A stretch of DNA of 64,000 bases from NCBI RefSeq assembly GCF_004353845.1, contig NZ_CP037864.1, positions 1,612,001 to 1,676,000 of the forward strand, written 5' to 3'. The position numbers and the translations under genes are program-made. The notes below the pieces were generated by a model, which saw only the letters and a program-made list of their open reading frames with translations, was not told the DNA's origin and made no database searches. This document shows, in pieces, positions 1-9,798 of this stretch (its first letter is position 1; each line of letters begins with the position of its first letter). Source of the stretch: Citrobacter arsenatis. Lineage in GTDB: Bacteria; Pseudomonadota; Gammaproteobacteria; Enterobacterales; Enterobacteriaceae.

Positions 1-15
1 ATGTGGGCGTTATTC

Positions 16-405
16 ATGATAAGAAATGTGAAAAAACAAAGACCTGTCAATCTGGATCTACAAACGATCCGGTTCCCAATCACGGCGATAGCGTCCATTC
101 TCCATCGCGTATCCGGAGTGATCACCTTCGTGGCGGTCGGGATTCTGTTGTGGTTATTGGGTACCAGCCTTTCCTCCCCTGAAGGTTTCCTCACTGCGTC
201 ATCCATTATGAATAACTTCTTTGTGGAGTTAATTCTGTGGGGGATCCTGATTGCGCTGGCATATCACGCCGTAATGGGCATTCGCCATCTGTTGATGGAT
301 TTTGGCTATATCGAAGAAACCCTCGAAGCAGGGACACGCTCCGCCAAAATTTGTTTCGTTATCATTGTCGTGCTTTCACTTCTCGCAGGAGTCCTCGTAT
401 GGTAA
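16..405 (+). CDS. sdhC: Succinate dehydrogenase cytochrome b556 subunit
   Basis: One of the two membrane anchors of succinate:quinone oxidoreductase (complex II); with SdhD it holds heme b and forms the ubiquinone site in the inner membrane. The 129-aa protein has the SdhC N-terminus (MIRNVKKQRPVNLDL), the SxxHRxSG motif and three hydrophobic segments. An in-frame ATG exists at base 1, but the ATG at 16 gives the family length, so I use it. The central part (about residues 58-110) differs noticeably from the E. coli sequence I remember. It overlaps sdhD by 7 nt. Its promoter lies outside the window. Confidence 0.97.
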   Translation: MIRNVKKQRPVNLDLQTIRFPITAIASILHRVSGVITFVAVGILLWLLGTSLSSPEGFLTASSIMNNFFVELILWGILIALAYHAVMGIRHLLMDFGYIEETLEAGTRSAKICFVIIVVLSLLAGVLVW

Positions 406-746
406 GCAACGCCTCCGCATTAGGACGCAACGGCGTACATGACTTCATTCTGGTCCGTGCTACCGCTATCGTTCTGACGTTATACATCATCTATATGGTC
501 GGCTTCTTCGCCACCAGCGGCGAGCTGACGTTTGAAGTCTGGACCGGTTTCTTCTCATCGGCATTCACCAAAGTCTTCACCCTGCTGGCACTTTTCTCCA
601 TCTTAATTCATGCCTGGATCGGCATGTGGCAGGTGTTGACCGACTACGTTAAACCTCTGGCTGTGCGCCTGATTCTGCAACTGGCTATCGTCGTTGCGCT
701 GGTGGTTTACGTCATTTATGGATTTGTTGTGGTGTGGGGTGTGTAA
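399..746 (+). CDS. sdhD: Succinate dehydrogenase membrane anchor subunit
   Basis: Second membrane anchor of complex II, 115 aa, with three transmembrane helices. It has the conserved heme and quinone-site region (HAWIGMWQVLTDYVKP, with the heme-ligand His in the second helix). The start is the ATG overlapping the end of sdhC, giving MVSNASALGRNG as in other enterobacteria. A longer in-frame reading starting at 237 lies inside sdhC and is not credible. The stop TAA shares its last base with the sdhA ATG, so the genes are translationally coupled. Confidence 0.97.
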   Translation: MVSNASALGRNGVHDFILVRATAIVLTLYIIYMVGFFATSGELTFEVWTGFFSSAFTKVFTLLALFSILIHAWIGMWQVLTDYVKPLAVRLILQLAIVVALVVYVIYGFVVVWGV

Positions 747-2512
747 TGAAACTGCCAGTCAGAGAATTTGATGCTGTTGTGATTGGTGCCGGCGGCGCAG
801 GTATGCGCGCGGCGCTGCAAATTTCCCAGAGCGGTCAGACCTGTGCGCTGCTCTCCAAAGTGTTCCCAACCCGTTCCCATACCGTATCCGCGCAAGGTGG
901 CATCACCGTTGCGCTCGGTAATACCCATGAAGATAACTGGGAATGGCATATGTACGACACCGTTAAAGGGTCGGACTACATTGGTGACCAGGACGCTATT
1001 GAATATATGTGTAAAACCGGTCCGGAAGCGATTCTGGAGCTGGACCACATGGGGCTGCCGTTCTCTCGCCTCGACAATGGCACAATTTATCAACGTCCGT
1101 TTGGCGGCCAGTCGAAGAACTTCGGCGGCGAGCAGGCGGCACGTACCGCGGCAGCGGCAGACCGTACCGGTCATGCGCTGTTGCATACGCTGTATCAGCA
1201 GAACCTGAAAAACCATACCACTATCTTCTCCGAGTGGTATGCGCTGGACCTGGTGAAAAATGCTGATGGCGCGATTGTCGGTTGTACCGCGCTGTGTATC
1301 GAAACCGGTGAAGTGGTTTACTTCAAAGCCCGCGCAACCGTGCTGGCGACCGGCGGCGCTGGCCGTATTTATCAGTCCACCACCAATGCCCACATCAACA
1401 CCGGTGACGGCGTGGGTATGGCTATCCGCGCTGGCGTGCCGGTGCAGGATATGGAGATGTGGCAGTTTCACCCAACCGGCATCGCCGGCGCAGGCGTTCT
1501 GGTAACAGAAGGCTGTCGTGGTGAAGGCGGTTACTTGCTGAACAAACACGGCGAGCGCTTCATGGAGCGTTATGCCCCGAATGCGAAAGACCTGGCGGGT
1601 CGTGACGTGGTGGCGCGTTCCATCATGATCGAAATTCGTGAAGGTCGCGGCTGCGACGGCCCGTGGGGTCCGCATGCCAAACTGAAACTCGACCACCTGG
1701 GTAAAGAAGTACTGGAATCCCGTCTGCCGGGCATTCTCGAACTGTCTCGTACCTTTGCTCACGTTGACCCGGTCAAAGAGCCGATTCCGGTTATCCCAAC
1801 CTGCCACTATATGATGGGCGGTATTCCGACCAAAGTAACCGGTCAGGCGTTGACCGTGAATGAGCAGGGCGAAGATGTGGTGATCCCTGGCCTGTTTGCC
1901 GTCGGCGAAATCGCCTGCGTGTCGGTTCACGGCGCTAACCGTCTGGGCGGCAACTCGCTGCTGGATCTGGTGGTATTTGGTCGTGCTGTCGGCCTGCATC
2001 TGCAGGAATCTATCGCTGAGCAGGGTGACCTGCTGGATGCAACCGAAGATGAAATCGAGGCTTCTCTGGCGCGTCTGAATCGCTGGAACGGTAACCGCAA
2101 CGGTGAAGACCCGGTGGCCATTCGCAAAGCGCTGCAGGAATGTATGCAGCACAACTTCTCGGTATTCCGCGAAGGCGATGCGATGGCGAAAGGTCTGGAA
2201 GAGCTGAAAGCGATTCGCGAACGCCTGAAAAATGCCCGTCTGGACGATACCTCCAGCGAATTCAACACCCAGCGCGTGGAGTGTCTGGAGTTGGATAACC
2301 TGATGGAGACCGCGTACGCCACTGCAGTATCTGCAAACTTCCGTACCGAAAGCCGTGGCGCGCATAGCCGCTTCGACTTCCCGGAACGTGATGATGAAAA
2401 CTGGCTGTGCCATTCCCTGTATCTGCCAGAGTCGGAATCCATGACGCGACGTCAAGTCAATATGGAACCGAAGCTGCGCCCGGCATTCCCGCCGAAAATT
2501 CGTACTTATTAA
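746..2512 (+). CDS. sdhA: Succinate dehydrogenase flavoprotein subunit
   Basis: Catalytic subunit of complex II; oxidises succinate to fumarate on the cytoplasmic face, passing electrons to the SdhB iron-sulfur clusters. At 588 aa it has the family length. Visible are the dinucleotide fold GAGGAGMRAA (about residues 14-23), His45 in the SHTVSAQGG motif that carries covalent FAD, and the active-site segment AGRDVVARS. A GTG at 734 is in frame, but the ATG at 746, coupled to the sdhD stop, matches E. coli SdhA. Confidence 0.98.
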   Translation: MKLPVREFDAVVIGAGGAGMRAALQISQSGQTCALLSKVFPTRSHTVSAQGGITVALGNTHEDNWEWHMYDTVKGSDYIGDQDAIEYMCKTGPEAILELDHMGLPFSRLDNGTIYQRPFGGQSKNFGGEQAARTAAAADRTGHALLHTLYQQNLKNHTTIFSEWYALDLVKNADGAIVGCTALCIETGEVVYFKARATVLATGGAGRIYQSTTNAHINTGDGVGMAIRAGVPVQDMEMWQFHPTGIAGAGVLVTEGCRGEGGYLLNKHGERFMERYAPNAKDLAGRDVVARSIMIEIREGRGCDGPWGPHAKLKLDHLGKEVLESRLPGILELSRTFAHVDPVKEPIPVIPTCHYMMGGIPTKVTGQALTVNEQGEDVVIPGLFAVGEIACVSVHGANRLGGNSLLDLVVFGRAVGLHLQESIAEQGDLLDATEDEIEASLARLNRWNGNRNGEDPVAIRKALQECMQHNFSVFREGDAMAKGLEELKAIRERLKNARLDDTSSEFNTQRVECLELDNLMETAYATAVSANFRTESRGAHSRFDFPERDDENWLCHSLYLPESESMTRRQVNMEPKLRPAFPPKIRTY

Positions 2513-2527
2513 TGCGGAGACAGGACA

Positions 2528-3244
2528 ATGAAACTCGAGTTTTCAGTTTATCGCTATAACCCGGATGTTGACGATGCTCCGCGCATGCAGGATTACACCC
2601 TGGAGGCGGAAGAAGGGCGCGACATGATGCTGCTGGATGCGTTGATGCAGCTGAAAGAAAAAGATCCGTCGCTGTCGTTTCGTCGCTCCTGCCGTGAAGG
2701 GGTCTGCGGCTCCGACGGTCTGAACATGAACGGCAAAAATGGACTGGCCTGTATCACACCTATTTCTGCGCTGAATCAGCCGGGCAAGAAAATTGTCATT
2801 CGCCCGTTGCCGGGTTTACCGGTTGTGCGCGATTTGGTGGTAGACATGGGACAATTCTACGCACAGTATGAGAAGATTAAGCCTTACTTGTTGAATAATG
2901 GGAAAAATCCGCCGGCTCGTGAGCATTTACAAATGCCCGAGCAGCGTGAGAAGCTCGATGGGCTGTATGAATGTATTTTGTGTGCATGCTGCTCAACGTC
3001 CTGCCCATCATTCTGGTGGAACCCGGACAAGTTTATTGGACCGGCAGGCCTGCTGGCCGCGTATCGTTTCTTAATTGATAGCCGCGATACCGAGACCGAC
3101 AGCCGCCTGGAAGGTTTAAGTGACGCTTTCAGCGTATTCCGCTGTCACAGCATCATGAACTGCGTCAGCGTATGTCCTAAGGGACTAAACCCGACGCGCG
3201 CTATCGGCCACATCAAGTCGATGTTGCTCAAGCGTAGCGCGTAA
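2528..3244 (+). CDS. sdhB: Succinate dehydrogenase iron-sulfur subunit
   Basis: Electron-transfer subunit of complex II, 238 aa. It carries three cluster-binding regions: CREGVCGSDGLNMNG in the N-terminal half ([2Fe-2S]), CILCACCSTSCP near residue 150 ([4Fe-4S]) and CHSIMNCVSVCP near residue 206 ([3Fe-4S]). It sits 15 nt after sdhA and ends the sdhCDAB part of the operon. It is followed by a REP element and then sucA. Confidence 0.98.
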   Translation: MKLEFSVYRYNPDVDDAPRMQDYTLEAEEGRDMMLLDALMQLKEKDPSLSFRRSCREGVCGSDGLNMNGKNGLACITPISALNQPGKKIVIRPLPGLPVVRDLVVDMGQFYAQYEKIKPYLLNNGKNPPAREHLQMPEQREKLDGLYECILCACCSTSCPSFWWNPDKFIGPAGLLAAYRFLIDSRDTETDSRLEGLSDAFSVFRCHSIMNCVSVCPKGLNPTRAIGHIKSMLLKRSA

Positions 3245-3632
3245 GTAGTTGTTGCCGGATGGCGACGTAAACGTCTTATCCGGCCTACAGGTACAATCCC
3301 GTAGGCCTGATAAGTGAAGCGCCATCAGGCAATATAAGTGCAGGAAACCTCTAAAAACTGCCACATTATTAGACAGTTTTTAAAGGTTCCTTAGCGGACG
3401 CAGATGACACGACAGTCCGCAACAAGTGAACCCCGGCACGCACATCGGTGTGCGTGGTAGTATCCACGGCGAAATACTCGTCATAGATCACGTTGCATGT
3501 GCGTTGGCTGCACTTGCTCACCCCGGTCACTTACTGGATGTAAGTTCCCAGGGATTCGCAAGCTTGCCGCCTTCCTGAAACGTGACCTATTTAGAGTATT
3601 AAATAAGCAGAAAAGATGCTTAAGGGATCACG
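3245..3632. other. sdhB-sucA intergenic region
   Basis: This 388-base gap holds a REP/BIME element in its first 90 bases. The remainder is non-coding and probably contains the secondary suc promoter known for this position in E. coli. A 63-codon reading frame here (3497-3688) overlaps the sucA start out of frame and looks spurious. I see no gene in it. Confidence 0.7.
3253..3332. repeat. REP/BIME element
   Basis: Two inverted palindromic units typical of enterobacterial REP sequences: GCCGGATGGCG...CTTATCCGGCC, then a GTAGGCCTGATAAG...GCGCCATCAGGC unit. It lies in the 3' region of sdhB, where such elements stabilise upstream mRNA or modulate read-through. Confidence 0.85.
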
Positions 3633-6434
3633 ATGCAGAACAGCGCTTTGAAAGCCTGGTTGGACTCTTCTTACCTCTCTGGTTCTAACCAGAGCTGGAT
3701 AGAACAGCTCTATGAAGACTTCTTAACCGACCCTGACTCGGTAGATGCTAACTGGCGTTCGACGTTCCAGCAGTTACCTGGTACCGGAGTCAAACCGGAT
3801 CAACTCCACTCAAAAACACGTGATTATTTCCGTCGACAGGCGTTGATTACCCCACGTTACTCTTCTTCTATTTCCGACCCCGATGCCAATGTGAAGCAGG
3901 TTAAAGTCCTGCAGCTCATTAACGCCTACCGATTCCGCGGCCATCAGCATGCGAATCTCGATCCGCTGGGACTGTGGCAGCAAGAAAATGTGGCCGATCT
4001 GGATCCTTCCTTCCACGATCTGACCGATGCGGATTTCCAGGAAAGCTTTAACGTAGGTTCTTTTGCTGGCGGCAAAGACACGATGAAGCTGAGCGATCTG
4101 GTTGTCGCGCTGAAACAAACCTACTGCGGCCCGATTGGCGCCGAGTATATGCACATCACCAGCACCGAAGAAAAACGCTGGCTTCAGCAGCGTATTGAGT
4201 CTGGCCGTGCCGCGTTCAGTAGCGAAGAGAAAAAACGCTTCCTGAGCGAACTGACTGCTGCAGAAGGCCTGGAACGCTACCTGGGCGCGAAGTTCCCGGG
4301 CGCGAAACGCTTCTCGCTGGAAGGCGGTGATGCGTTAATCCCTATGCTCAAAGAGATGATCCGCCACGCCGGTAACAGCGGCACCCGTGAAGTGGTGCTG
4401 GGCATGGCGCACCGTGGTCGTCTGAACGTTCTGGTTAACGTACTGGGTAAACGACCTCAGGAACTGTTCGACGAATTTGCAGGCAAACATAAAGAACATC
4501 TCGGCACCGGTGACGTGAAGTACCACATGGGCTTCTCATCGGATATCGAAACCGAAGGCGGCCTGGTACACCTGGCGCTGGCGTTTAACCCATCGCACCT
4601 GGAAATCGTTAGCCCGGTGGTTATCGGTTCCGTACGCGCACGTCTGGACAGGCTGGACGAGCCGAGCAGCAATAAAGTGCTGCCGATTACCATTCACGGT
4701 GATGCGGCAGTCACCGGGCAGGGCGTGGTTCAGGAAACCCTGAACATGTCGAAAGCGCGTGGTTACGAAGTGGGCGGTACCGTTCGCATCGTCATCAACA
4801 ACCAGGTGGGCTTCACCACCTCTAACCCGCTGGATGCGCGTTCTACGCCGTACTGCACCGACATCGGTAAGATGGTTCAGGCGCCGATTTTCCACGTGAA
4901 CGCGGATGATCCGGAAGCGGTCGCTTTCGTGACGCGTCTGGCGCTGGATTTCCGTAATACCTTTAAACGCGATGTCTTCATCGATCTGGTGTGCTATCGC
5001 CGTCACGGCCACAACGAAGCCGACGAGCCGAGCGCAACCCAGCCGCTGATGTATCAGAAAATCAAAAAGCATCCGACCCCGCGTAAAATCTATGCTGACA
5101 AGCTGGAAAGCGACAAAGTCGCCACGCTGGAAGATGCGACCGAAATGGTCAATCTGTACCGTGACGCGCTGGATGCAGGCGAGTGCGTGGTGAAAGAGTG
5201 GCGTCCAATGAACATGCACTCCTTCACGTGGTCGCCGTACCTCAACCACGAGTGGGACGAAAGCTACCCGAACAAGGTTGAGATGAAGCGTCTGCAGGAG
5301 CTGGCAAAACGCATCAGCACCGTGCCTGAAGCCGTTGAAATGCAGTCGCGCGTTGCCAAAATTTACGGTGACCGTCAGGCCATGGCCGCAGGCGAGAAGC
5401 TGTTCGACTGGGGTGGCGCAGAGAATCTGGCTTACGCCACGCTGGTTGACGAAGGCATTCCGGTTCGTCTGTCGGGTGAAGACTCCGGTCGCGGAACCTT
5501 CTTCCACCGTCACGCGGTGATTCATAACCAGGCGAACGGTTCAACCTACACGCCGCTGCAGCATGTGCATAACGGGCAGGGCACGTTCCGCGTCTGGGAC
5601 TCCGTACTGTCTGAAGAAGCCGTGCTGGCGTTCGAGTACGGTTATGCCACGGCAGAACCGCGTACGCTGACCATCTGGGAAGCGCAGTTCGGCGACTTCG
5701 CCAACGGTGCGCAGGTGGTTATCGACCAGTTCATCTCTTCCGGTGAGCAGAAATGGGGCCGTATGTGCGGTCTGGTTATGCTGCTGCCGCACGGCTATGA
5801 AGGTCAGGGTCCGGAGCACTCTTCCGCGCGTCTGGAACGTTATCTGCAACTTTGCGCTGAGCAAAACATGCAGGTGTGCGTCCCGTCTACCCCGGCACAG
5901 GTCTACCACATGCTGCGTCGTCAGGCGCTGCGCGGTATGCGCCGTCCGCTGGTGGTGATGTCACCGAAGTCGCTGCTGCGTCATCCGCTGGCGGTGTCTA
6001 CGCTGGACGAACTGGCAAATGGCACCTTCCTGCCGGCCATTGGCGAAGTCGATGAACTTGATCCTAAAGGCGTGAAGCGTGTCGTGATGTGTTCTGGTAA
6101 GGTTTATTACGACCTGCTGGAGCAACGCCGCAAGAATGACCAAAAAGATGTCGCCATTGTGCGCATCGAACAGCTCTATCCGTTCCCGCATAAAGCGGTG
6201 CAGGAAGCGCTGAAACCGTTTGCTCACGTACATGATTTTGTCTGGTGCCAGGAAGAGCCGCTCAACCAGGGCGCATGGTACTGCAGCCAGCATCATTTCC
6301 GTGAAGTAATTCCATTTGGGTCAGCTCTGCGTTATGCAGGTCGCCCGGCCTCTGCCTCTCCGGCAGTAGGATATATGTCCGTTCACCAGAAGCAGCAACA
6401 AGATCTGGTTAATGACGCGCTGAACGTCGATTAA
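3633..6434 (+). CDS. sucA: 2-oxoglutarate dehydrogenase E1 component
   Basis: Thiamine-diphosphate-dependent decarboxylase of the 2-oxoglutarate dehydrogenase complex; it decarboxylates 2-oxoglutarate and succinylates the lipoyl group of SucB. The 933-aa length equals the E. coli enzyme. Visible are the GMAHRGRLNVL motif (about residue 255), the ThDP/Mg segment beginning IHGDAAVTGQG (about residue 354) and ending in INNQVGF, and the transketolase-like C-terminal domain. It is followed 14 nt later by sucB. Confidence 0.98.
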   Translation: MQNSALKAWLDSSYLSGSNQSWIEQLYEDFLTDPDSVDANWRSTFQQLPGTGVKPDQLHSKTRDYFRRQALITPRYSSSISDPDANVKQVKVLQLINAYRFRGHQHANLDPLGLWQQENVADLDPSFHDLTDADFQESFNVGSFAGGKDTMKLSDLVVALKQTYCGPIGAEYMHITSTEEKRWLQQRIESGRAAFSSEEKKRFLSELTAAEGLERYLGAKFPGAKRFSLEGGDALIPMLKEMIRHAGNSGTREVVLGMAHRGRLNVLVNVLGKRPQELFDEFAGKHKEHLGTGDVKYHMGFSSDIETEGGLVHLALAFNPSHLEIVSPVVIGSVRARLDRLDEPSSNKVLPITIHGDAAVTGQGVVQETLNMSKARGYEVGGTVRIVINNQVGFTTSNPLDARSTPYCTDIGKMVQAPIFHVNADDPEAVAFVTRLALDFRNTFKRDVFIDLVCYRRHGHNEADEPSATQPLMYQKIKKHPTPRKIYADKLESDKVATLEDATEMVNLYRDALDAGECVVKEWRPMNMHSFTWSPYLNHEWDESYPNKVEMKRLQELAKRISTVPEAVEMQSRVAKIYGDRQAMAAGEKLFDWGGAENLAYATLVDEGIPVRLSGEDSGRGTFFHRHAVIHNQANGSTYTPLQHVHNGQGTFRVWDSVLSEEAVLAFEYGYATAEPRTLTIWEAQFGDFANGAQVVIDQFISSGEQKWGRMCGLVMLLPHGYEGQGPEHSSARLERYLQLCAEQNMQVCVPSTPAQVYHMLRRQALRGMRRPLVVMSPKSLLRHPLAVSTLDELANGTFLPAIGEVDELDPKGVKRVVMCSGKVYYDLLEQRRKNDQKDVAIVRIEQLYPFPHKAVQEALKPFAHVHDFVWCQEEPLNQGAWYCSQHHFREVIPFGSALRYAGRPASASPAVGYMSVHQKQQQDLVNDALNVD

Positions 6435-6448
6435 ATAAAGGATAAATA

Positions 6449-7672
6449 ATGAGTAGCGTAGATATTCTTGTTCCCGACCTGCCTGAATCCGTAGCGGATG
6501 CAACGGTTGCAACCTGGCACAAAAAACCGGGCGATGCAGTACGTCGTGATGAAGTACTGGTAGAAATCGAAACTGACAAAGTGGTACTGGAAGTACCGGC
6601 ATCAGCGGACGGTATTCTTGATGCGGTTCTGGAAGATGAAGGGACTACCGTCACTTCTCGCCAGATCCTCGGTCGCCTGCGTGAAGGCAACAGCACCGGT
6701 AAAGAGACCAGTGCCAAGTCTGAAGAGAAAGATTCTACTCCGGCACAGCGCCAGCAGGCGTCTCTTGCTGAGCAGAATAACGATGCTCTGAGCCCGGCGA
6801 TCCGTCGCCTGCTGGGTGAGCATAATCTCGAAGCCAGCGCTATCAACGGCACCGGCGTCGGTGGCCGTATCACGCGTGAAGATGTTGAAAAACATCTGGC
6901 CAAAGCGCCGGCTGCGAAAGCAGAAGCTAAAGCACCGGCTGCAGCACCAGCCGCACAGCCTGCGCTGGGCGCTCGTGGTGAAAAACGTGTGCCGATGACC
7001 CGTCTGCGCAAACGCGTAGCCGAGCGTCTGCTGGAAGCGAAAAACTCCACCGCCATGCTGACCACGTTCAACGAAGTCAACATGAAGCCAATCATGGATC
7101 TGCGTAAGCAGTACGGTGACGCGTTCGAGAAACGCCACGGTATCCGTCTGGGCTTTATGTCTTTCTACGTGAAAGCGGTTGTTGAAGCGCTGAAACGCTA
7201 CCCGGAAGTGAACGCGTCCATCGACGGCGATGACGTGGTTTACCACAACTACTTTGATGTCAGCATGGCGGTCTCCACGCCGCGTGGCCTGGTCACGCCG
7301 GTACTGCGTGATGTGGATCTGCTGGGTATGGCTGACATCGAGAAAAATATTAAAGAACTGGCAGTTAAAGGTCGCGACGGCAAGCTGACGGTTGAAGATC
7401 TGACGGGCGGTAACTTCACCATCACTAACGGTGGCGTGTTCGGTTCCCTGATGTCTACGCCGATCATCAATCCGCCGCAGAGCGCCATCCTGGGTATGCA
7501 TGCCATCAAAGATCGTCCGATGGCGGTAGACGGTAAGGTTGAAATCCTGCCGATGATGTATCTGGCGCTGTCTTATGACCACCGTCTGATCGATGGTCGT
7601 GAGTCAGTAGGCTTCCTGGTAACCATTAAAGAGTTGCTGGAAGATCCAACGCGTCTGCTGCTGGACGTGTAG
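6449..7672 (+). CDS. sucB: Dihydrolipoamide succinyltransferase (E2)
   Basis: E2 core of the 2-oxoglutarate dehydrogenase complex; transfers succinyl from lipoate to CoA. The 407 aa comprise a lipoyl domain with the lipoylated lysine in ETDKVV (Lys44), an E1/E3-binding domain (about residues 110-145), an Ala/Pro/Lys-rich flexible linker (about 150-175) and the catalytic domain ending in the active-site motif DHRLIDGRE (His378, Asp382). Confidence 0.98.
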   Translation: MSSVDILVPDLPESVADATVATWHKKPGDAVRRDEVLVEIETDKVVLEVPASADGILDAVLEDEGTTVTSRQILGRLREGNSTGKETSAKSEEKDSTPAQRQQASLAEQNNDALSPAIRRLLGEHNLEASAINGTGVGGRITREDVEKHLAKAPAAKAEAKAPAAAPAAQPALGARGEKRVPMTRLRKRVAERLLEAKNSTAMLTTFNEVNMKPIMDLRKQYGDAFEKRHGIRLGFMSFYVKAVVEALKRYPEVNASIDGDDVVYHNYFDVSMAVSTPRGLVTPVLRDVDLLGMADIEKNIKELAVKGRDGKLTVEDLTGGNFTITNGGVFGSLMSTPIINPPQSAILGMHAIKDRPMAVDGKVEILPMMYLALSYDHRLIDGRESVGFLVTIKELLEDPTRLLLDV

Positions 7673-7691
7673 TTAATAAGAGTATCACCTG

Positions 7692-7726
7692 CCCCGTAGG
7701 TCTGGACGCTTATCAGGCCTACGGGT
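7692..7726. repeat. Palindromic unit between sucB and sucC
   Basis: Inverted arms CCCGTAGG (7693-7700) and CCTACGGG (7718-7725) enclose a REP-like core (GACGCTTATCAGG). It occupies most of the 90-nt sucB-sucC gap. Such structures can lower downstream expression or protect the upstream mRNA. Confidence 0.7.
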
Positions 7727-7762
7727 AAAAGATAACGATTACCTGAAGGATGGACAGAACAC

Positions 7763-8929
7763 ATGAACTTACATGAATATCAGGCAAAACAACTTTTTGC
7801 CCGCTATGGCTTACCGGCACCGGTGGGTTATGCCTGTACTACTCCGCGTGAAGCCGAAGAAGCTGCATCTAAAATCGGCGCAGGCCCGTGGGTAGTGAAA
7901 TGTCAGGTTCACGCTGGTGGCCGTGGTAAAGCGGGCGGTGTGAAGGTTGTAAACAGCAAAGAAGACATTCGTGCTTTTGCTGAGCACTGGCTGGGTAAAC
8001 GTCTGGTTACTTATCAGACAGACGCCCATGGTCAACCGGTAAATCAGATCCTGGTTGAAGCTGCGACCGACATTGGCAAAGAACTTTACCTTGGTGCAGT
8101 TGTTGACCGTAGTTCCCGTCGCGTGGTTTTCATGGCCTCTACCGAAGGCGGTGTGGAAATCGAAAAAGTGGCGGAAGAAACCCCGCACCTGATCCACAAA
8201 GTGGCGCTCGATCCGCTGGCAGGCCCGATGCCTTATCAGGGGCGTGAGCTGGCGTTCAAACTGGGCCTGGAAGGTAAACAGGTTCAGCAGTTCACCAAGA
8301 TCTTCATGGGTCTGGCGACTATCTTCCTGGAGCGCGATCTGGCGCTGATCGAAATCAACCCGCTGGTCGTGACCAAGCAGGGTGACCTGATCTGCCTCGA
8401 CGGCAAACTGGGCGCTGACGGCAACGCGCTGTTCCGCCAGGCTGACCTGCGTGAAATGCGCGACCAGTCTCAGGAAGATCCACGTGAAGCGCAGGCTGCA
8501 CAGTGGGAACTGAACTACGTCGCACTGGACGGCAACATCGGCTGCATGGTTAACGGTGCGGGCCTGGCAATGGGCACCATGGACATCGTTAAGCTACACG
8601 GTGGCGAACCGGCTAACTTCCTCGACGTGGGCGGCGGTGCGACCAAAGAGCGTGTAACCGAAGCGTTCAAAATTATTCTCTCTGACGATAATGTTAAAGC
8701 CGTACTGGTTAACATCTTCGGCGGTATCGTACGTTGCGACCTGATTGCTGATGGTATCATCGGCGCGGTAGCAGAAGTGGGCGTTAACGTTCCGGTCGTG
8801 GTACGTCTGGAAGGCAACAACGCCGAACTCGGCGCGAAAAAACTGGCTGATAGCGGCCTGAATATTATTGCAGCGAAAAGTCTGACGGATGCAGCTCAGC
8901 AGGTTGTTGCCGCAGTGGAGGGGAAATAA
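7763..8929 (+). CDS. sucC: Succinyl-CoA synthetase beta subunit
   Basis: ADP-forming succinate-CoA ligase beta subunit: converts succinyl-CoA to succinate with substrate-level phosphorylation. At 388 aa it is family length, with an N-terminal ATP-grasp domain (MNLHEYQAKQLF, then the Gly-rich loop HAGGRGKAGGVK near residue 50) and a C-terminal CoA-ligase domain (NIFGGIVRCD). The stop TAA overlaps the sucD ATG by one base, so the two subunits are translationally coupled. Confidence 0.98.
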   Translation: MNLHEYQAKQLFARYGLPAPVGYACTTPREAEEAASKIGAGPWVVKCQVHAGGRGKAGGVKVVNSKEDIRAFAEHWLGKRLVTYQTDAHGQPVNQILVEAATDIGKELYLGAVVDRSSRRVVFMASTEGGVEIEKVAEETPHLIHKVALDPLAGPMPYQGRELAFKLGLEGKQVQQFTKIFMGLATIFLERDLALIEINPLVVTKQGDLICLDGKLGADGNALFRQADLREMRDQSQEDPREAQAAQWELNYVALDGNIGCMVNGAGLAMGTMDIVKLHGGEPANFLDVGGGATKERVTEAFKIILSDDNVKAVLVNIFGGIVRCDLIADGIIGAVAEVGVNVPVVVRLEGNNAELGAKKLADSGLNIIAAKSLTDAAQQVVAAVEGK

Positions 8930-9798
8930 TGTCAGTTTTAATTAATAAAGATACCAAGGTTATCTGCCAGGGCTTTACCGGTAGCCAGGGGACATTCCAC
9001 TCTGAACAAGCGATTGCTTACGGTACACAAATGGTGGGCGGTGTTACGCCTGGCAAAGGCGGCACCACACACCTGGGTCTGCCGGTGTTCAACACCGTGC
9101 GTGAAGCGGTAGAAGCGACCGGCGCAACCGCCAGCGTTATCTACGTGCCGGCTCCGTTCTGCAAAGACTCCATCCTGGAGGCTGTCGACGCAGGCATCAA
9201 ACTGATCATCACCATTACCGAAGGTATCCCGACGCTGGATATGCTGACCGTGAAGGTGAAACTGGATGAAGCTGGCGTACGCATGATCGGCCCGAACTGC
9301 CCAGGCGTTATCACCCCAGGCGAATGCAAAATCGGCATCATGCCGGGCCACATTCACAAGCCGGGTAAAGTGGGTATCGTTTCCCGTTCCGGTACGCTGA
9401 CCTATGAAGCGGTTAAGCAGACCACCGACTACGGCTTCGGCCAGTCTACCTGTGTGGGCATCGGCGGCGACCCGATCCCTGGCTCAAACTTCATCGATAT
9501 CCTGAAGCTGTTCCAGGAGGATCCGCAGACTGAAGCGATCGTCATGATCGGTGAGATCGGCGGTAGCGCGGAAGAAGAAGCGGCGGCGTACATTAAAGAT
9601 CATGTGACCAAGCCGGTTGTGGGTTACATCGCGGGTGTGACTGCGCCGAAAGGTAAACGTATGGGTCACGCTGGTGCGATCATCGCAGGTGGTAAAGGTA
9701 CGGCGGATGAGAAATTCGCTGCGCTGGAAGCCGCAGGCGTGAAAACTGTTCGTAGCCTGGCCGATATCGGCGAAGCGCTGAAAACCGTTATTAAGTAA
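8929..9798 (+). CDS. sucD: Succinyl-CoA synthetase alpha subunit
   Basis: Alpha subunit of succinyl-CoA synthetase, 289 aa. It has the CoA-binding Rossmann domain (CQGFTGSQGTFHSEQA) and the phosphohistidine site in GHAGAIIAGG (about residue 246), where the phosphate passes between succinyl phosphate and ADP. It is the last cistron of the sdh-suc operon; its 3' UTR carries the SdhX-like RNA. Confidence 0.98.
   Translation: MSVLINKDTKVICQGFTGSQGTFHSEQAIAYGTQMVGGVTPGKGGTTHLGLPVFNTVREAVEATGATASVIYVPAPFCKDSILEAVDAGIKLIITITEGIPTLDMLTVKVKLDEAGVRMIGPNCPGVITPGECKIGIMPGHIHKPGKVGIVSRSGTLTYEAVKQTTDYGFGQSTCVGIGGDPIPGSNFIDILKLFQEDPQTEAIVMIGEIGGSAEEEAAAYIKDHVTKPVVGYIAGVTAPKGKRMGHAGAIIAGGKGTADEKFAALEAAGVKTVRSLADIGEALKTVIK

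Noticed and set aside
716..2455. A 579-codon open frame antisense to sdhA
   Set aside because: It mirrors the codon pattern of sdhA, lacks any recognisable domain and has no ribosome-binding site.
3497..3688. 63-codon frame upstream of sucA
   Set aside because: It overlaps the sucA start in another frame and resembles no protein; probably leader DNA.
6602..7582. 326-codon frame antisense to sucB
   Set aside because: A shadow of the conserved sucB frame.
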